Below, one piece after another: positions 32,795 to 41,201 of a stretch of 64,000 nucleotides of DNA. The translations under genes were made by a program, and so were the position numbers. Origin of the DNA: Spongiibacter tropicus DSM 19543 (GTDB lineage Bacteria > Pseudomonadota > Gammaproteobacteria > Pseudomonadales > Spongiibacteraceae). Under the pieces are notes generated by a model, which saw only the letters and a list, made by a program, of their open reading frames with translations, made no database searches and was not told the origin of the DNA. The stretch spans positions 1,430,463 to 1,494,462 of the forward strand of contig NZ_ATUS01000001.1 of the NCBI RefSeq assembly GCF_000420325.1, given 5' to 3'. Position 1 is the stretch's first letter, and every line of letters starts with the position of its first letter.

Positions 32795-33543
32795 GTCTCG
32801 ATGCCGATACTGATCAGGGTCAACCCCTGGTTGCCCACCTGACTGAGTTGCGTGATCGCCTGCTGCGCGTAGTGCTGGCGGTACTGATTTGCGCCCTGGC
32901 CCTCATGCCTTTCTCGTCGGAAATTTACGCCTTTGTGGCCAAGCCACTGCAACAGTATCTGCCTGAAGGCAGCGGCATGATCGCCACCGAAGTCGCCTCA
33001 ACATTTCTGGCCCCCTTCAAACTGGTGCTCGTGTCCGCTATCTGCCTGGCCATCCCGGTAATACTCCATCAAATCTGGGCATTTATCTCGCCGGGCATGT
33101 ACCGTCACGAAAAGCGACTCGCTGCGCCCCTGCTGATATCCAGCGTCATGTTGTTCTATCTCGGACTGGCCTTTGCCTATGTGGTGGTGTTTCCGCTGGT
33201 CTTTGGCTTTTTTAGCAGCATCGCCCCCGAGGGCGTTGCCTATACCCCGGATATCTCACGCTTTCTCGATACCGCACTGAAGCTATTTATGGCCTTTGGC
33301 ATCGCCTTTGAGATCCCCATCGCGACAGTATTGCTGATCAGCGCTGGCGTCGTCAGCCCCCAAAAGCTGCGCGAGAAGCGCCCCCACGTTATCGTCGTGT
33401 GCTTTGTGTTCGGGATGCTGCTGACGCCACCCGACGTCATCTCGCAGATGCTGCTGGCCCTGCCGATGTGGCTGCTGTTTGAAGTAGGAATTTTCTTTGG
33501 CCGCTTTACCGAGAATGGCCGGAAGAAGGAAGAAGATCAGTAA
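32791..33543 (+). CDS. tatC: Sec-independent translocase subunit TatC
   Basis: 250 residues, six membrane helices. The N-terminal [14 protein letters not shown] motif binds twin-arginine signals, and the [18 protein letters not shown] and [18 protein letters not shown] segments are typical. The last seven bases overlap the end of dnaB on the opposite strand, with no terminator between them. Confidence 0.97.
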   Translation: MSLDADTDQGQPLVAHLTELRDRLLRVVLAVLICALALMPFSSEIYAFVAKPLQQYLPEGSGMIATEVASTFLAPFKLVLVSAICLAIPVILHQIWAFISPGMYRHEKRLAAPLLISSVMLFYLGLAFAYVVVFPLVFGFFSSIAPEGVAYTPDISRFLDTALKLFMAFGIAFEIPIATVLLISAGVVSPQKLREKRPHVIVVCFVFGMLLTPPDVISQMLLALPMWLLFEVGIFFGRFTENGRKKEEDQ

Positions 33544-34937
33544 TCTTCGTAGTCGTTGAACGCGAGGTTTTCGAAGCGGGTAAACTTGCCGATAAAGCCC
33601 AGGCGGGCGGTGCCAATGGGCCCGTTCCGCTGCTTACCAATGATGATTTCCGCCACGCCCTTGTCCTGAGTTTCCTCGTTGTAGACCTCGTCGCGGTAGA
33701 TAAACATGATGACGTCGGCGTCCTGCTCAATCGCACCGGACTCCCGCAGGTCTGAATTGACCGGGCGCTTGTTCGGCCGTTGCTCCAGCGCACGGTTCAG
33801 CTGCGAAAGGGCGACCACCGGGCATTCGAATTCTTTCGCAATACCTTTCAATGAGCGGGAAATCTCGGAAATTTCCGCCGTCCGACCTTCGCCACTGCGT
33901 CCGGCGACCTGCATCAACTGCAGATAATCGAGCATGATCATGCCGATACTGCCATGCTCGCGCAGTACCTTGCGCGCTCTTGAGCGCACTTCCGTCGGCG
34001 TCAGCGCCGGGGTGTCATCAATGTATAACGGACGGTCTTTCAACTTGCTGACCGCCGCGCTGAGCTTGGGCCAGTCCTCTTCTTCTAGCTTGCCGCTGCG
34101 CACCCGCGTCTGGTCAATTTTGCCCACTGAGGACAGCATCCGCATCATCAACTGGCTGGCGGGCATCTCCATGCTGAACACCAGAATCGGCTGCTCGTAG
34201 CGCAGCAAAGCATTTTCAACCAGGTTCATGGCGAAGGTGGTCTTACCCATCGACGGACGGGCAGCAACGATGACCAGATCCGACTTCTGCAAGCCCGAGG
34301 TCATTTCGTCGAGTTTTTCAAAGCCCGTACTCAGACCAGTAATGGCTTCGTCGTTGTTGAACAGCTCATCAATCTTGTCCACCGCCTGCTTGAGCAGCGG
34401 ATTGATCGGCTCCAGCCCCCCGCTCTTCGGTCGCTCCTCGGCGATCTGCATGATGCGCCGCTCGGCTTCATCCAGCACTTCGTCGCTACTGCGTCCTTCG
34501 GGGTTAAAGCTGGTATCGGCAATCGAGTTCGCTGCCGCAATCAGCGAGCGGAAAATCGCGCGCTCGCGCACGGCCTGGGCATAGGCGCGAATGTTGGCAA
34601 CAGAGGGGGTATTGCTGGCGATTTCTGCCAGATAGGCGGTGCCACCGACTTCATCCAGCTCACCGTTGCGTGCCAGCGTCTCCGCCAGCGTAACCACATC
34701 AATCGGCTGCTCTTGGGCAACCAAATGTGTCATGCAGGCGAAAATACGGCGGTGCTCCGGGCGGAAGAAATCGCCCTCGCCCACCATGTCGGCGACGGAG
34801 TCCCATACCTCGCTGGCGATCATCAGCCCGCCCAGCACCGACTGCTCCGCCTCAAGAGAATGGGGCGGCAGTTTCAGCTTGGCGAAGTCACCCTCGTCAA
34901 ACTCGGGTGGCGAATCGGGGTAGGCGTCAGCTTGCAC
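33537..34937 (-). CDS. dnaB: Replicative DNA helicase DnaB
   Basis: 466 residues. It is the hexameric 5'-3' fork helicase. The N-terminal collar begins at LPPHSLEAEQSVLGGLM, Walker A is ARPSMGKTTFAMN, and the DYLQLM Walker B, the SLKGIAKEFECPVVALSQLN sensor region and the RESGAIEQDADVIMF arginine-finger region are present. The annotated start is a GTG with no evident Shine-Dalgarno sequence. Its presumed loader is the lambda-P-like protein encoded at 27.6 kb. It lies downstream of the rpsF-rplI unit behind a terminator. Confidence 0.97.
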   Translation of the reverse strand: MQADAYPDSPPEFDEGDFAKLKLPPHSLEAEQSVLGGLMIASEVWDSVADMVGEGDFFRPEHRRIFACMTHLVAQEQPIDVVTLAETLARNGELDEVGGTAYLAEIASNTPSVANIRAYAQAVRERAIFRSLIAAANSIADTSFNPEGRSSDEVLDEAERRIMQIAEERPKSGGLEPINPLLKQAVDKIDELFNNDEAITGLSTGFEKLDEMTSGLQKSDLVIVAARPSMGKTTFAMNLVENALLRYEQPILVFSMEMPASQLMMRMLSSVGKIDQTRVRSGKLEEEDWPKLSAAVSKLKDRPLYIDDTPALTPTEVRSRARKVLREHGSIGMIMLDYLQLMQVAGRSGEGRTAEISEISRSLKGIAKEFECPVVALSQLNRALEQRPNKRPVNSDLRESGAIEQDADVIMFIYRDEVYNEETQDKGVAEIIIGKQRNGPIGTARLGFIGKFTRFENLAFNDYEDY

Positions 34938-34986
34938 GGGGATACTCGCAGATTACCGGGTCGGCCATTGTGGCAAACTTCAGAGC

Positions 34987-35022
34987 AAAAAAAAACGCGC
35001 AGAGCCCGTTGGCCCGGCGCGC
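34987..35022 (-). terminator. Intrinsic terminator after rplI
   Basis: Read on the minus strand, a GC-rich hairpin (CGCGC arm pairing with GCGCG, plus inner GGC/GCC pairs) is followed by nine T. It closes the rpsF-rpsR-membrane protein-rplI unit before dnaB. A second perfect hairpin, GGCGACC/GGTCGCC at 35076-35091, lies just upstream without a T-run. Confidence 0.85.
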
Positions 35023-35097
35023 CTTTCAGCCACAGCACAGCGGCAGGCCGCTGCGCTTGCAAATAGTCAGACTGTGGCGACCAAGGTCGCCCGCCAA

Positions 35098-35544
35098 TTA
35101 CTCGGCAACGACAGTCAGTGCAACGTTTTGAATAACGTCGCTGTGCAGCTGAATTGCGATTTCGAAGCTGCCGATTTCACGAATCGGACCTTCGGGCATA
35201 CGCACTTCGCTCTTGTTGATCTCCACACCGGCCGCGCTCACTGCATCAGCAATGTCGCGAGTACCGATAGAGCCGAACAGTTTGCCACCTTCACCGGCAT
35301 TCGCCTCGATGGTCACGGCAACTTCCGCCAGCTTGGCAGCGCGAGCTTCAGCTTCTGCACGCTTCTCAGCGGCAGCGGCTTCCAGCTCAGCGCGACGTGC
35401 TTCAAACTCCGCCACGTTGGCGTCGGTTGCAGGCACAGCCTTACCGAAAGGAATCAGGAAGTTACGGCCGTAGCCGGACTTAACATTGACCTGGTCGCCC
35501 AGATCACCCAGCTTGCCAATTTTCTCAAGCAGAATCACTTGCAT
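35098..35544 (-). CDS. rplI: 50S ribosomal protein L9
   Basis: 148 residues from the ATG of [19 protein letters not shown], the universal L9 start, with AGGGTTAG upstream; six extra residues from 35562 are unlikely. The N-terminal domain with [15 protein letters not shown] binds 23S rRNA. A long connecting helix ([20 protein letters not shown]) leads to the C-terminal domain. Confidence 0.98.
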   Translation of the reverse strand: MQVILLEKIGKLGDLGDQVNVKSGYGRNFLIPFGKAVPATDANVAEFEARRAELEAAAAEKRAEAEARAAKLAEVAVTIEANAGEGGKLFGSIGTRDIADAVSAAGVEINKSEVRMPEGPIREIGSFEIAIQLHSDVIQNVALTVVAE

Positions 35545-35577
35545 GGTTCTAACCCTCTTCATGTGCGCTTGCCGGGC

Positions 35578-36420
35578 CTATCCGGCCGTCGGCAAACGCC
35601 TTCTGATATCAATCCAACTATCCACAATCGCTGTCAGTATCAACACCGCCCAAAGCGGGCCGATTAACAACAGCGCGATATAAAACACTACCAACCACGT
35701 GCGCCCCAGCTTGTACCGTCCGACCACTCCGTGCAGCAGCGATAAACCGCAGGCAATAAAGGGCAACAGACACATTACCCCCCAAAAGCGGTAAACCTCA
35801 CCGGATTGGCTGACCAACAACATCCCGGCAACCAGCAACACCGTGATACCCGCCGGCAACCGCAGCGACCACATCTCGTCGCGGAAGCCACCGGGGTTGT
35901 ACAGCATGGCTTGCCACCAGCGCGCCAGCATTAAGGCCAACACACTCCACAACACCGTGCTGCTGCCAATTACCGCGGCGATGTCGCCGGTCAAAATCTG
36001 CGGCAGGCTGCCATTTGACTGTGCCTGCAGCTGATCCAGCATGGGCTGAACCACCTCAAGAATGCCGCTGAGATAATCCTGCCCGAAGCGGTTAAGCACC
36101 GCAGCGGAGGCCATTCCCCCCGCCACAGCGGCCGCCATTGCATTGGCCCAAGAACGCGTATTGCGCAATACCCAGGCCGCCAAGGCGGTGACCAGCAACA
36201 TGCAAAGCGGGCCAACATCCTGGCCGTAAACCAATACGGCGGTGGCCGGCAGCAGCGCCCACATCACGACAAAAGCGCCTTCGGTCAGTCCCTTTCTCAG
36301 GGTTACCAGAGCGGCAGCGGCAGCCCCCACCCAGGCAAACATCAAGGTGCCAATCCCCAGAGCAGCGACCGCAACTGCTTGGAGGCGCCCTTTCATAATA
36401 AATTCTGCAAGGGGGCGCAT
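35578..36420 (-). CDS. Integral membrane protein between rpsR and rplI (DUF2232/YybS-like)
   Basis: 280 residues with about seven to eight hydrophobic segments, beginning after a short basic N-terminus (MRPLAEFIMKGRLQAVAVAA; the second Met at residue 9 is an alternative start). A polar patch (LDQLQAQSNGSLPQILTGD) separates the two halves. Membrane proteins of this kind occur at the same place in Pseudomonas and relatives, and position suggests co-expression with ribosomal genes. No activity is known to me, and the family assignment rests on position and topology. Confidence 0.7.
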   Translation of the reverse strand: MRPLAEFIMKGRLQAVAVAALGIGTLMFAWVGAAAAALVTLRKGLTEGAFVVMWALLPATAVLVYGQDVGPLCMLLVTALAAWVLRNTRSWANAMAAAVAGGMASAAVLNRFGQDYLSGILEVVQPMLDQLQAQSNGSLPQILTGDIAAVIGSSTVLWSVLALMLARWWQAMLYNPGGFRDEMWSLRLPAGITVLLVAGMLLVSQSGEVYRFWGVMCLLPFIACGLSLLHGVVGRYKLGRTWLVVFYIALLLIGPLWAVLILTAIVDSWIDIRRRLPTAG

Positions 36421-36435
36421 GGCTAAGCGATCAGC

Positions 36436-36663
36436 TTATTTATGGCTGTCGGTGTACGGCAGCAGAGCCAGGAAGCGCGCGCGCTTGATGGCAGTCGCCA
36501 GCTGGCGCTGGTACTTGGCATTGGTTCCAGTGATGCGGCTGGGAACAATTTTGCCAGTTTCTGAAATGTAGGCTTTCAGGGTGTCCAGATCTTTGTAATC
36601 GATCTGCTTAACACCTTCCGCAGTAAAGCGGCAGAACTTACGACGACGGAAAAAACGTGCCAT
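36436..36663 (-). CDS. rpsR: 30S ribosomal protein S18
   Basis: 75 residues, rich in Arg and Lys. [36 protein letters not shown] and [20 protein letters not shown] are the invariant S18 segments. It binds with S6 to the central domain of 16S rRNA. It is 26 bases downstream of rpsF. Confidence 0.98.
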   Translation of the reverse strand: MARFFRRRKFCRFTAEGVKQIDYKDLDTLKAYISETGKIVPSRITGTNAKYQRQLATAIKRARFLALLPYTDSHK

Positions 36664-36689
36664 TTTCTAATTCCTCACTCAATCCGCAA

Positions 36690-37124
36690 TTATTCAGCGC
36701 TGTTTTCAGCCGTTTCTTCGGCTGCTTCAGCGTTGTCTTTGGGCTGCTGCTCTTCGCGGCGCTCGGTGCGCTGCTCGCTGCGGCTGCGACGCTCACGGCT
36801 CTCTTTCTCTGCCTTCATGATCGGCGACTCTTCAGTCACAGCTTCATCCTGGCGGATAATGAGGTTACGCAGTACGGCGTCGTTGTAACGGAAGTTAGTG
36901 GTCAGCTCGTCGATCGCTTCAGCGCTGGCTTCAGCGTTGATCAGCACATAGTGAGCTTTGTGGATTTTGTTGATGGGGTAAGCCAGTTGACGACGGCCCC
37001 AGTCTTCCAGACGGTGAACTTTACCGCCGTCTTTTTCGATGGCCTGAGTATAGCGCTCGACCATACCCGGTACTTGCTCGCTCTGATCCGGGTGGACCAG
37101 GAACACGATTTCGTAGTGACGCAT
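36690..37124 (-). CDS. rpsF: 30S ribosomal protein S6
   Basis: 144 residues. [18 protein letters not shown] and the [20 protein letters not shown] segment are diagnostic. The C-terminal 35-40 residues form an acidic, Glu/Arg-rich tail (longer than the basic S6 core), as in many Gammaproteobacteria where RimK can add glutamates. AAGGAG precedes the ATG. The 5' leader holds hairpins suited to feedback by the S6:S18 complex. Confidence 0.98.
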   Translation of the reverse strand: MRHYEIVFLVHPDQSEQVPGMVERYTQAIEKDGGKVHRLEDWGRRQLAYPINKIHKAHYVLINAEASAEAIDELTTNFRYNDAVLRNLIIRQDEAVTEESPIMKAEKESRERRSRSEQRTERREEQQPKDNAEAAEETAENSAE

Positions 37125-37210
37125 TGTATGCTCCTTACGGGTTAAGCCACCCTTTAAGGTGTGGCAAGGAGGGCAAACTCGCCAAAAGGCGGGCTCACCG
37201 TTAAAACAAG
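37125..37210 (-). promoter_or_regulatory. Candidate S6:S18-responsive rpsF leader
   Basis: The roughly 86-base leader holds two hairpins on the minus strand: CGCC-TTTT-GGCG, and a GCCAC(A)CC arm pairing with GGGTGGC, followed by ACCCGTAAGGAGC. Leaders of rpsF operons in many bacteria bind the S6:S18 heterodimer. I see a compatible stem next to the ribosome binding site but cannot verify the consensus fold. Confidence 0.4.
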
Positions 37211-37217
37211 AGCGCGG

Positions 37218-37246
37218 ATTTTAGGCAAGCGGCCCGCCGGATGCAA
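37218..37246 (-). promoter_or_regulatory. Sigma70 promoter of the rpsF operon
   Basis: On the minus strand TTGCAT (37241-37246), 17-base spacer, TAAAAT (37218-37223), followed by a GC-rich discriminator (CCGCGC) typical of stringently controlled ribosomal promoters. The predicted start is near 37211. Confidence 0.75.
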
Positions 37247-37271
37247 GCCATTCGTGCATTTTTTAATCAGA

Positions 37272-38003
37272 TCAGCGGCGCTGGCGCACGGCCTCGAACA
37301 AACAGACCCCGGTCGCGACCGACACGTTCAGGCTGCTCACTTCTCCAGCCATCGGCAAATTGGCCAGATAATCACAGCACTCGCGCGTCAGGCGGCGCAT
37401 GCCCGCACCCTCAGCCCCCATGATCAACGCCACCGGCCCGCGCAGATCGCATTCGTACAAAGACTGCTCTGCTTCGCCAGCCAGCCCGATAGTCCATACC
37501 CCAGCCTCTTGGAGCTGACGCAGGCTGCGAGCCAGATTCGTGACCTGAATAAAGGGCACGGCTTCAGCCGCACCGCAAGCGACCTTGCGCACCGTTGGAT
37601 TCAAGCTGGCCGAGTTATCGCGAGGTGCAATCACCGCGGTCACCCCCGCGGCATCGGCACTGCGCAGACAAGCTCCGAGGTTGTGAGGATCGGTCACACC
37701 ATCCAGCACCAGCAGCAGAGCATCTTTCCCTGCCGCAGCGACAAGCTCCGGCAGGGCTTTTTCACCCAACTGACGCGGCGCTTCTGCTAACGCAATAACA
37801 CCCTGATGGCGGCCATCAACCCGGTCATCCAGCTCCTTGCGGTGGCACTCTCGCACCGGGATACCCCGCTGCTCGGCCAGCGCCAGCACCGCAGCCAGAC
37901 GCTTATCACGGCGCCCTTCCATAACCATCAGCGATTCAACGCTTTCGGGGCGTCGCTGAAGCGCGGTCTGCACCGCATGCAGACCAAAAATCGTTTCTTT
38001 CAC
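37272..38003 (-). CDS. rlmB: 23S rRNA (guanosine-2251-2'-O)-methyltransferase RlmB
   Basis: 243 residues from a GTG at 38003, giving the usual beginning MKETIFGLHAVQTAL; seven extra residues from 38024 are not conserved. The N-terminal substrate-binding domain is followed by the SPOUT knot: VTDPHNLGACLRSADAAGV (motif 1), IMGAEGAGMRRLTRE (motif 2) and SSLNVSVATGVCLFEAVR (motif 3). It lies between rnr and rpsF on the same strand, the standard order. Confidence 0.95.
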   Translation of the reverse strand: MKETIFGLHAVQTALQRRPESVESLMVMEGRRDKRLAAVLALAEQRGIPVRECHRKELDDRVDGRHQGVIALAEAPRQLGEKALPELVAAAGKDALLLVLDGVTDPHNLGACLRSADAAGVTAVIAPRDNSASLNPTVRKVACGAAEAVPFIQVTNLARSLRQLQEAGVWTIGLAGEAEQSLYECDLRGPVALIMGAEGAGMRRLTRECCDYLANLPMAGEVSSLNVSVATGVCLFEAVRQRR

Positions 38004-38056
38004 TCTTTGCTTCCGTATTATCAAGCCCGCTGGCGAACGCGGCGGGCCACATCATC

Positions 38057-40471
38057 TCAGCGGCGACGGCGCTTTTTATTGGCACTGGCCGAGCGCGAGG
38101 ACTTACCGTCTTTCTTACCCGTCCCGCCGGTTTTTCGACCGCCTTTCTTTGGACTATCGGCTTTTTTCATGCCTGGCAGCTCGCCCCGCGCCAGCGCTTC
38201 GCGCACGGAACCCGGCTTGCGGCGCTTATCACTGCCGCTGGCCAAGCCGAGATCAATCTTGCGGTCATCCAGGTTCACACTCAGCACCTGCACCCGCAGG
38301 CTGTCACCCAACTGGTACACACGCCGACTGCGCTCACCCACAAGGCGCTGGTGGGCCTGATCAAACTGATAGTAATCCTGCGGCAGGGTGGAGATATGCA
38401 CCAAGCCTTCAATATATAAGTCACCCAACTCCACAAACAGACCGAAGCCAGTGACTGCGGCAATCAGGCCATCGAACTCGCTGCCCACATGCTCCTGAAG
38501 GAATTCGCATTTAAGGAAGGCCATGACATCGCGGCTGGCATCATCTGCCCGGCGCTCAGCCATCGAGCAGTGTTCACCCAAGGTCAGCAGGGCGGTCATA
38601 TCGTAGGGGTAAATCACCTTGCGAGGCAGCTTCTTCGCCCCTTTCACCGGACGGAAGCATTTGGGCGCATCTCCGCCGCCGCTGCGCAGCAGGTAGCGCA
38701 AGGCGCGGTGCACCAGCAAATCCGGGTAGCGCCGAATGGGGGAGGTGAAATGGGTGTAGCCCGTGTAGTTCAGGCCGAAGTGCCCCTCGTTGTCGGGCTG
38801 ATAAACCGCCTGACTCAATGAGCGCAACATCATGGTCTGGATCATCTGCGCGTCGGGGCGATCCCCCAAGCTGGCTAGCAATGCCTGATAATCTGTGGGC
38901 GATGGCTGCTCGCCGCCTTTCAAGCCAAGACCTATTTCCCCGAGAAACTCTCGCAAGTTACCCAGCTTCTGATCACTGGGACCATTGTGGACGCGGTAAA
39001 GCGCCTCAATACCTGAGCGCTCAAGTGTGCGCGCCGTGGCGACATTCGCCACCAGCATGCACTCCTCTATCATTCTGTGCGCATCGTGGCGATGTACCGG
39101 CACAATTTCGTCGATGCGCTTTTCGTCGTCGAACACCACGCGGGTTTCAACGGTTTCAAAGTCGATGGCCCCGCGCTGATCGCGGGCCTTGCGCAAGGCC
39201 CGGTAGAGGTTATGCAGCTCTTTCAGCTGGGGCAGCAGTTCGCGGTGCTCACCGGTGTCTTTCGCCGGATCAGCCCCCTCAACGCCGAGCATCGCCCCTA
39301 CTTGGTTGTACGTCAGCCGTGCGTGGGAACGCATGACCGCCTCATAGAACTGATAACCGCTCAAACGACCGCGGCTACTGATGGTCATCTCGCAGACCAT
39401 ACAGAGGCGTTCCACATTAGGCTTCAGTGAGCACAGACCATTGGACAGTGCCTCCGGCAACATCGGCACCACCCGGTCGGGGAAATACACCGAGGTCGCC
39501 CGCTTATGGGCCTCTGCATCCAGCGCCGAGTCGATCTTCACATAATGCGAAACATCCGCAATGGCCACCCACAGTCGCCAGCCACCAAAGCGCTTTTTCT
39601 CGCAGTACACCGCGTCATCGAAGTCCCGGGCATCTTCCCCGTCGATGGTCACCAGCGGCAGCTTGCGCAAATCCACTCGGTTCAGTTTGCCCTCTTCATC
39701 GGGCTCGCTGCCAAAGCGCCGCGCCTCCTCTTCAACCTCATCAGGCCACTCGAAGGGAATTTCGTGGCTGCGCAATGCCAACTCGGTGGCCACACCCACC
39801 GTGGCGCGATCGCCCAGCACCTCGGTGACCCGTCCCTGCGCTTGCTGACGCAAACCCGGCTGACGGGTGATATCGGCCATCACATAGTCGCCCTCACGGG
39901 CATTCACCACACTGTCATCGTCCAGCTGCACCCAGTTCTGGATGCGGCTGTTATCGGGAACCAGCAACCAGCGACCGCGCTGCTCTTTCAGCTTGCCCAC
40001 CAGTTGCCGGGTATTGCGCTCCAGCACCTCGATGACAATGCCCTCACGTCGACCGCGACTGTCGGTGCCACTGACCTCAACCGACACCACATCGCCATCA
40101 AACAACTGCTGCATCTGCCGATTGTGGAGATAGATGTCTTCACCGTCCTCCACCAGCACAAAACCGTAACCGTCCCGATGTCCCTGCACCCGGCCGATAA
40201 GCGCCTCGCCGCGATCCGGCACCTGCAGCTTGCCACGGCGCCCTTCAATGAGCTGGCCATCGCGCAGCATCGCTTTGAGACGACGGCGCAGGCCCTCCTG
40301 CTGCTCCTCACCCTCAATCCCCAGGGCGCGGCGAATCGCCGCCGCACTCATGCCCTGCTCGGCACCCTGCAAGACGTCCAGAATATATTCCCGGCTGGGT
40401 ACCGGGTTGTCGTAGCGCTCGGCTTCACGGGCAGCGTGGGGATCAGAATGCTTGTTGGGGCCTTTTGGCAT
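38057..40471 (-). CDS. rnr: Ribonuclease R
   Basis: 804 residues from the ATG of MPKGPNKHSDPHAA, with AAGGACG upstream. It is a 3'-5' exoribonuclease that digests structured RNA. Domains in order: N-terminal winged helix (SREYILDVLQGAEQGMSAAA), two cold-shock domains (IGRVQGHRDGYGFVLVEDG), the RNB catalytic domain with the metal-binding Asp cluster in DGEDARDFDDAVYCEK and YTHFTSPIRRYPDLLVHRAL, an S1 domain (DGLIAAVTGFGLFVELGDLY) and a Lys/Arg-rich tail. It is divergent from the tRNA-Leu gene. Confidence 0.97.
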   Translation of the reverse strand: MPKGPNKHSDPHAAREAERYDNPVPSREYILDVLQGAEQGMSAAAIRRALGIEGEEQQEGLRRRLKAMLRDGQLIEGRRGKLQVPDRGEALIGRVQGHRDGYGFVLVEDGEDIYLHNRQMQQLFDGDVVSVEVSGTDSRGRREGIVIEVLERNTRQLVGKLKEQRGRWLLVPDNSRIQNWVQLDDDSVVNAREGDYVMADITRQPGLRQQAQGRVTEVLGDRATVGVATELALRSHEIPFEWPDEVEEEARRFGSEPDEEGKLNRVDLRKLPLVTIDGEDARDFDDAVYCEKKRFGGWRLWVAIADVSHYVKIDSALDAEAHKRATSVYFPDRVVPMLPEALSNGLCSLKPNVERLCMVCEMTISSRGRLSGYQFYEAVMRSHARLTYNQVGAMLGVEGADPAKDTGEHRELLPQLKELHNLYRALRKARDQRGAIDFETVETRVVFDDEKRIDEIVPVHRHDAHRMIEECMLVANVATARTLERSGIEALYRVHNGPSDQKLGNLREFLGEIGLGLKGGEQPSPTDYQALLASLGDRPDAQMIQTMMLRSLSQAVYQPDNEGHFGLNYTGYTHFTSPIRRYPDLLVHRALRYLLRSGGGDAPKCFRPVKGAKKLPRKVIYPYDMTALLTLGEHCSMAERRADDASRDVMAFLKCEFLQEHVGSEFDGLIAAVTGFGLFVELGDLYIEGLVHISTLPQDYYQFDQAHQRLVGERSRRVYQLGDSLRVQVLSVNLDDRKIDLGLASGSDKRRKPGSVREALARGELPGMKKADSPKKGGRKTGGTGKKDGKSSRSASANKKRRRR

Positions 40472-40530
40472 GCAGAAATGCGTCCTTTTGGATGACAGTA
40501 AAAATTTTGCAGCCAGTGTAACGCAAACCG

Positions 40531-40559
40531 TTGACAAAAAGGCGTGGCATCAGTAAATT
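40531..40559 (+). promoter_or_regulatory. Strong promoter of the tRNA-Leu gene
   Basis: A consensus TTGACA (40531-40536), 17-base spacer and TAAATT (40554-40559), with a GC-rich discriminator (GCGCGC) as usual for stable RNA genes. Confidence 0.85.
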
Positions 40560-40597
40560 GCGCGCCTCAACGACGCACGTCGTGTTTTACCTCCTGT

Positions 40598-40684
40598 GCC
40601 CAGGTGGTGAAATTGGTAGACACGCTAGCTTCAGGTGCTAGTGGCTTCACGGCCGTGGAGGTTCAAGTCCTCTCCTGGGCACCA
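40598..40684 (+). tRNA. leuT-like: tRNA-Leu, anticodon CAG
   Basis: 87 bases with a long variable arm (class II). The acceptor GCCCAGG pairs with CCTGGGC, then discriminator A and an encoded CCA. The anticodon stem CTAGC/GCTAG encloses the loop TTCAGGT with anticodon CAG at 40632-40634, reading CUG codons. The T-arm GGTTCAAGTCC is canonical. It stands alone between its own promoter and terminator. Confidence 0.97.
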
Positions 40685-40693
40685 TTATTCAAG

Positions 40694-40722
40694 AAAGCCG
40701 ATCCAACAGGGTCGGCTTTTTT
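40694..40722 (+). terminator. Intrinsic terminator after tRNA-Leu
   Basis: AAAGCCGA pairs with TCGGCTTT around a GC-containing loop and continues into a run of T. It isolates the tRNA from the riboswitch operon downstream. Confidence 0.9.
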
Positions 40723-40753
40723 ATTTCTACATTTATCTGTTTTCTCACTGAAT

Positions 40754-40782
40754 TTGCGCCCCCAAAGGCCTTTCTATATGAT
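40754..40782 (+). promoter_or_regulatory. Promoter of the cobalamin-riboswitch operon
   Basis: TTGCGC (40754-40759), 17-base spacer, TATGAT (40777-40782). The predicted start, about 40789, is only a few bases before the first paired base of the riboswitch, which supports both calls. Confidence 0.75.
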
Positions 40783-40791
40783 CCCGCCCTG

Positions 40792-40963
40792 CATCAGGTG
40801 CCTGCTCGACTCTCCTTCGCCCGGAGTGTCTGGAGCAGGGTAAACGGGAAGTGTGGTGCGTCGCGGCAATGATTTGGCCGCCGCAGACAAAGCCACCGCT
40901 GCCCCCGCAACGGTAACTGCTCTCATTCGAGAGGTTCACAGAAGCCCGATACCGGCCTGATGG
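40792..40963 (+). promoter_or_regulatory. Cobalamin (adenosylcobalamin) riboswitch aptamer
   Basis: P1 is a perfect seven-base stem, CATCAGG (40792-40798) with CCTGATG (40957-40963). Inside are the conserved GGTGCC start, the GGGTAAACGGGAA segment, the GCCACCGCTGCCCCCGCAAC core and the B12 box GAAGCCCGATACCGGCC near 40942-40958. This is the classical B12 element; it switches genes off when cobalamin is plentiful. It controls the TonB receptor, PepSY, CobN, ExbB and DUF2149 genes that follow. Confidence 0.93.
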
Positions 40964-41201
40964 CGAAGCCTTGTGCTTTGCCATGCATGCAGTGCTGTAC
41001 CGATGAAGCGGAGGGCTTCACGCAGGTTCCTACCTCGTTGATCACGCAATCCACGACGGATTGTTCCTCCCTCATACGTTCGCAACTGTTGTCTGCCGAG
41101 ATCAAGCGGAGGGCTTTCGATCGCGCCGGAATAGGCAATGTCATCATTGCCGGCGTCCTTTCCCTTTCCTCTCGGCCTAACGAACCGTTTGAGGAAACAC
41201 C
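40964..41201 (+). promoter_or_regulatory. Expression platform and long leader with Shine-Dalgarno-sequestering stem
   Basis: This 238-base leader has no gene. Just before the ATG, TTTCCTC (41165-41171) is the exact complement of the Shine-Dalgarno GAGGAAA (41191-41197), with a 19-base loop, giving a translational off-switch. Further up, two near-identical 18-base motifs (41002-41019 and 41100-41117; GATNAAGCGGAGGGCTTY) each fold into a small stem with a GGAGG loop, and a CCTCC lies between them (41066-41070). GGCAATG/CATTGCC around 41140-41160 forms another hairpin. How these connect to the aptamer is inference. Confidence 0.6.

Noticed and set aside
35076-35091. Perfect GGCGACC/GGTCGCC hairpin as a terminator
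   Set aside because: No T-run on either strand; the hairpin with nine T at 34987-35022 is the better terminator for rplI.
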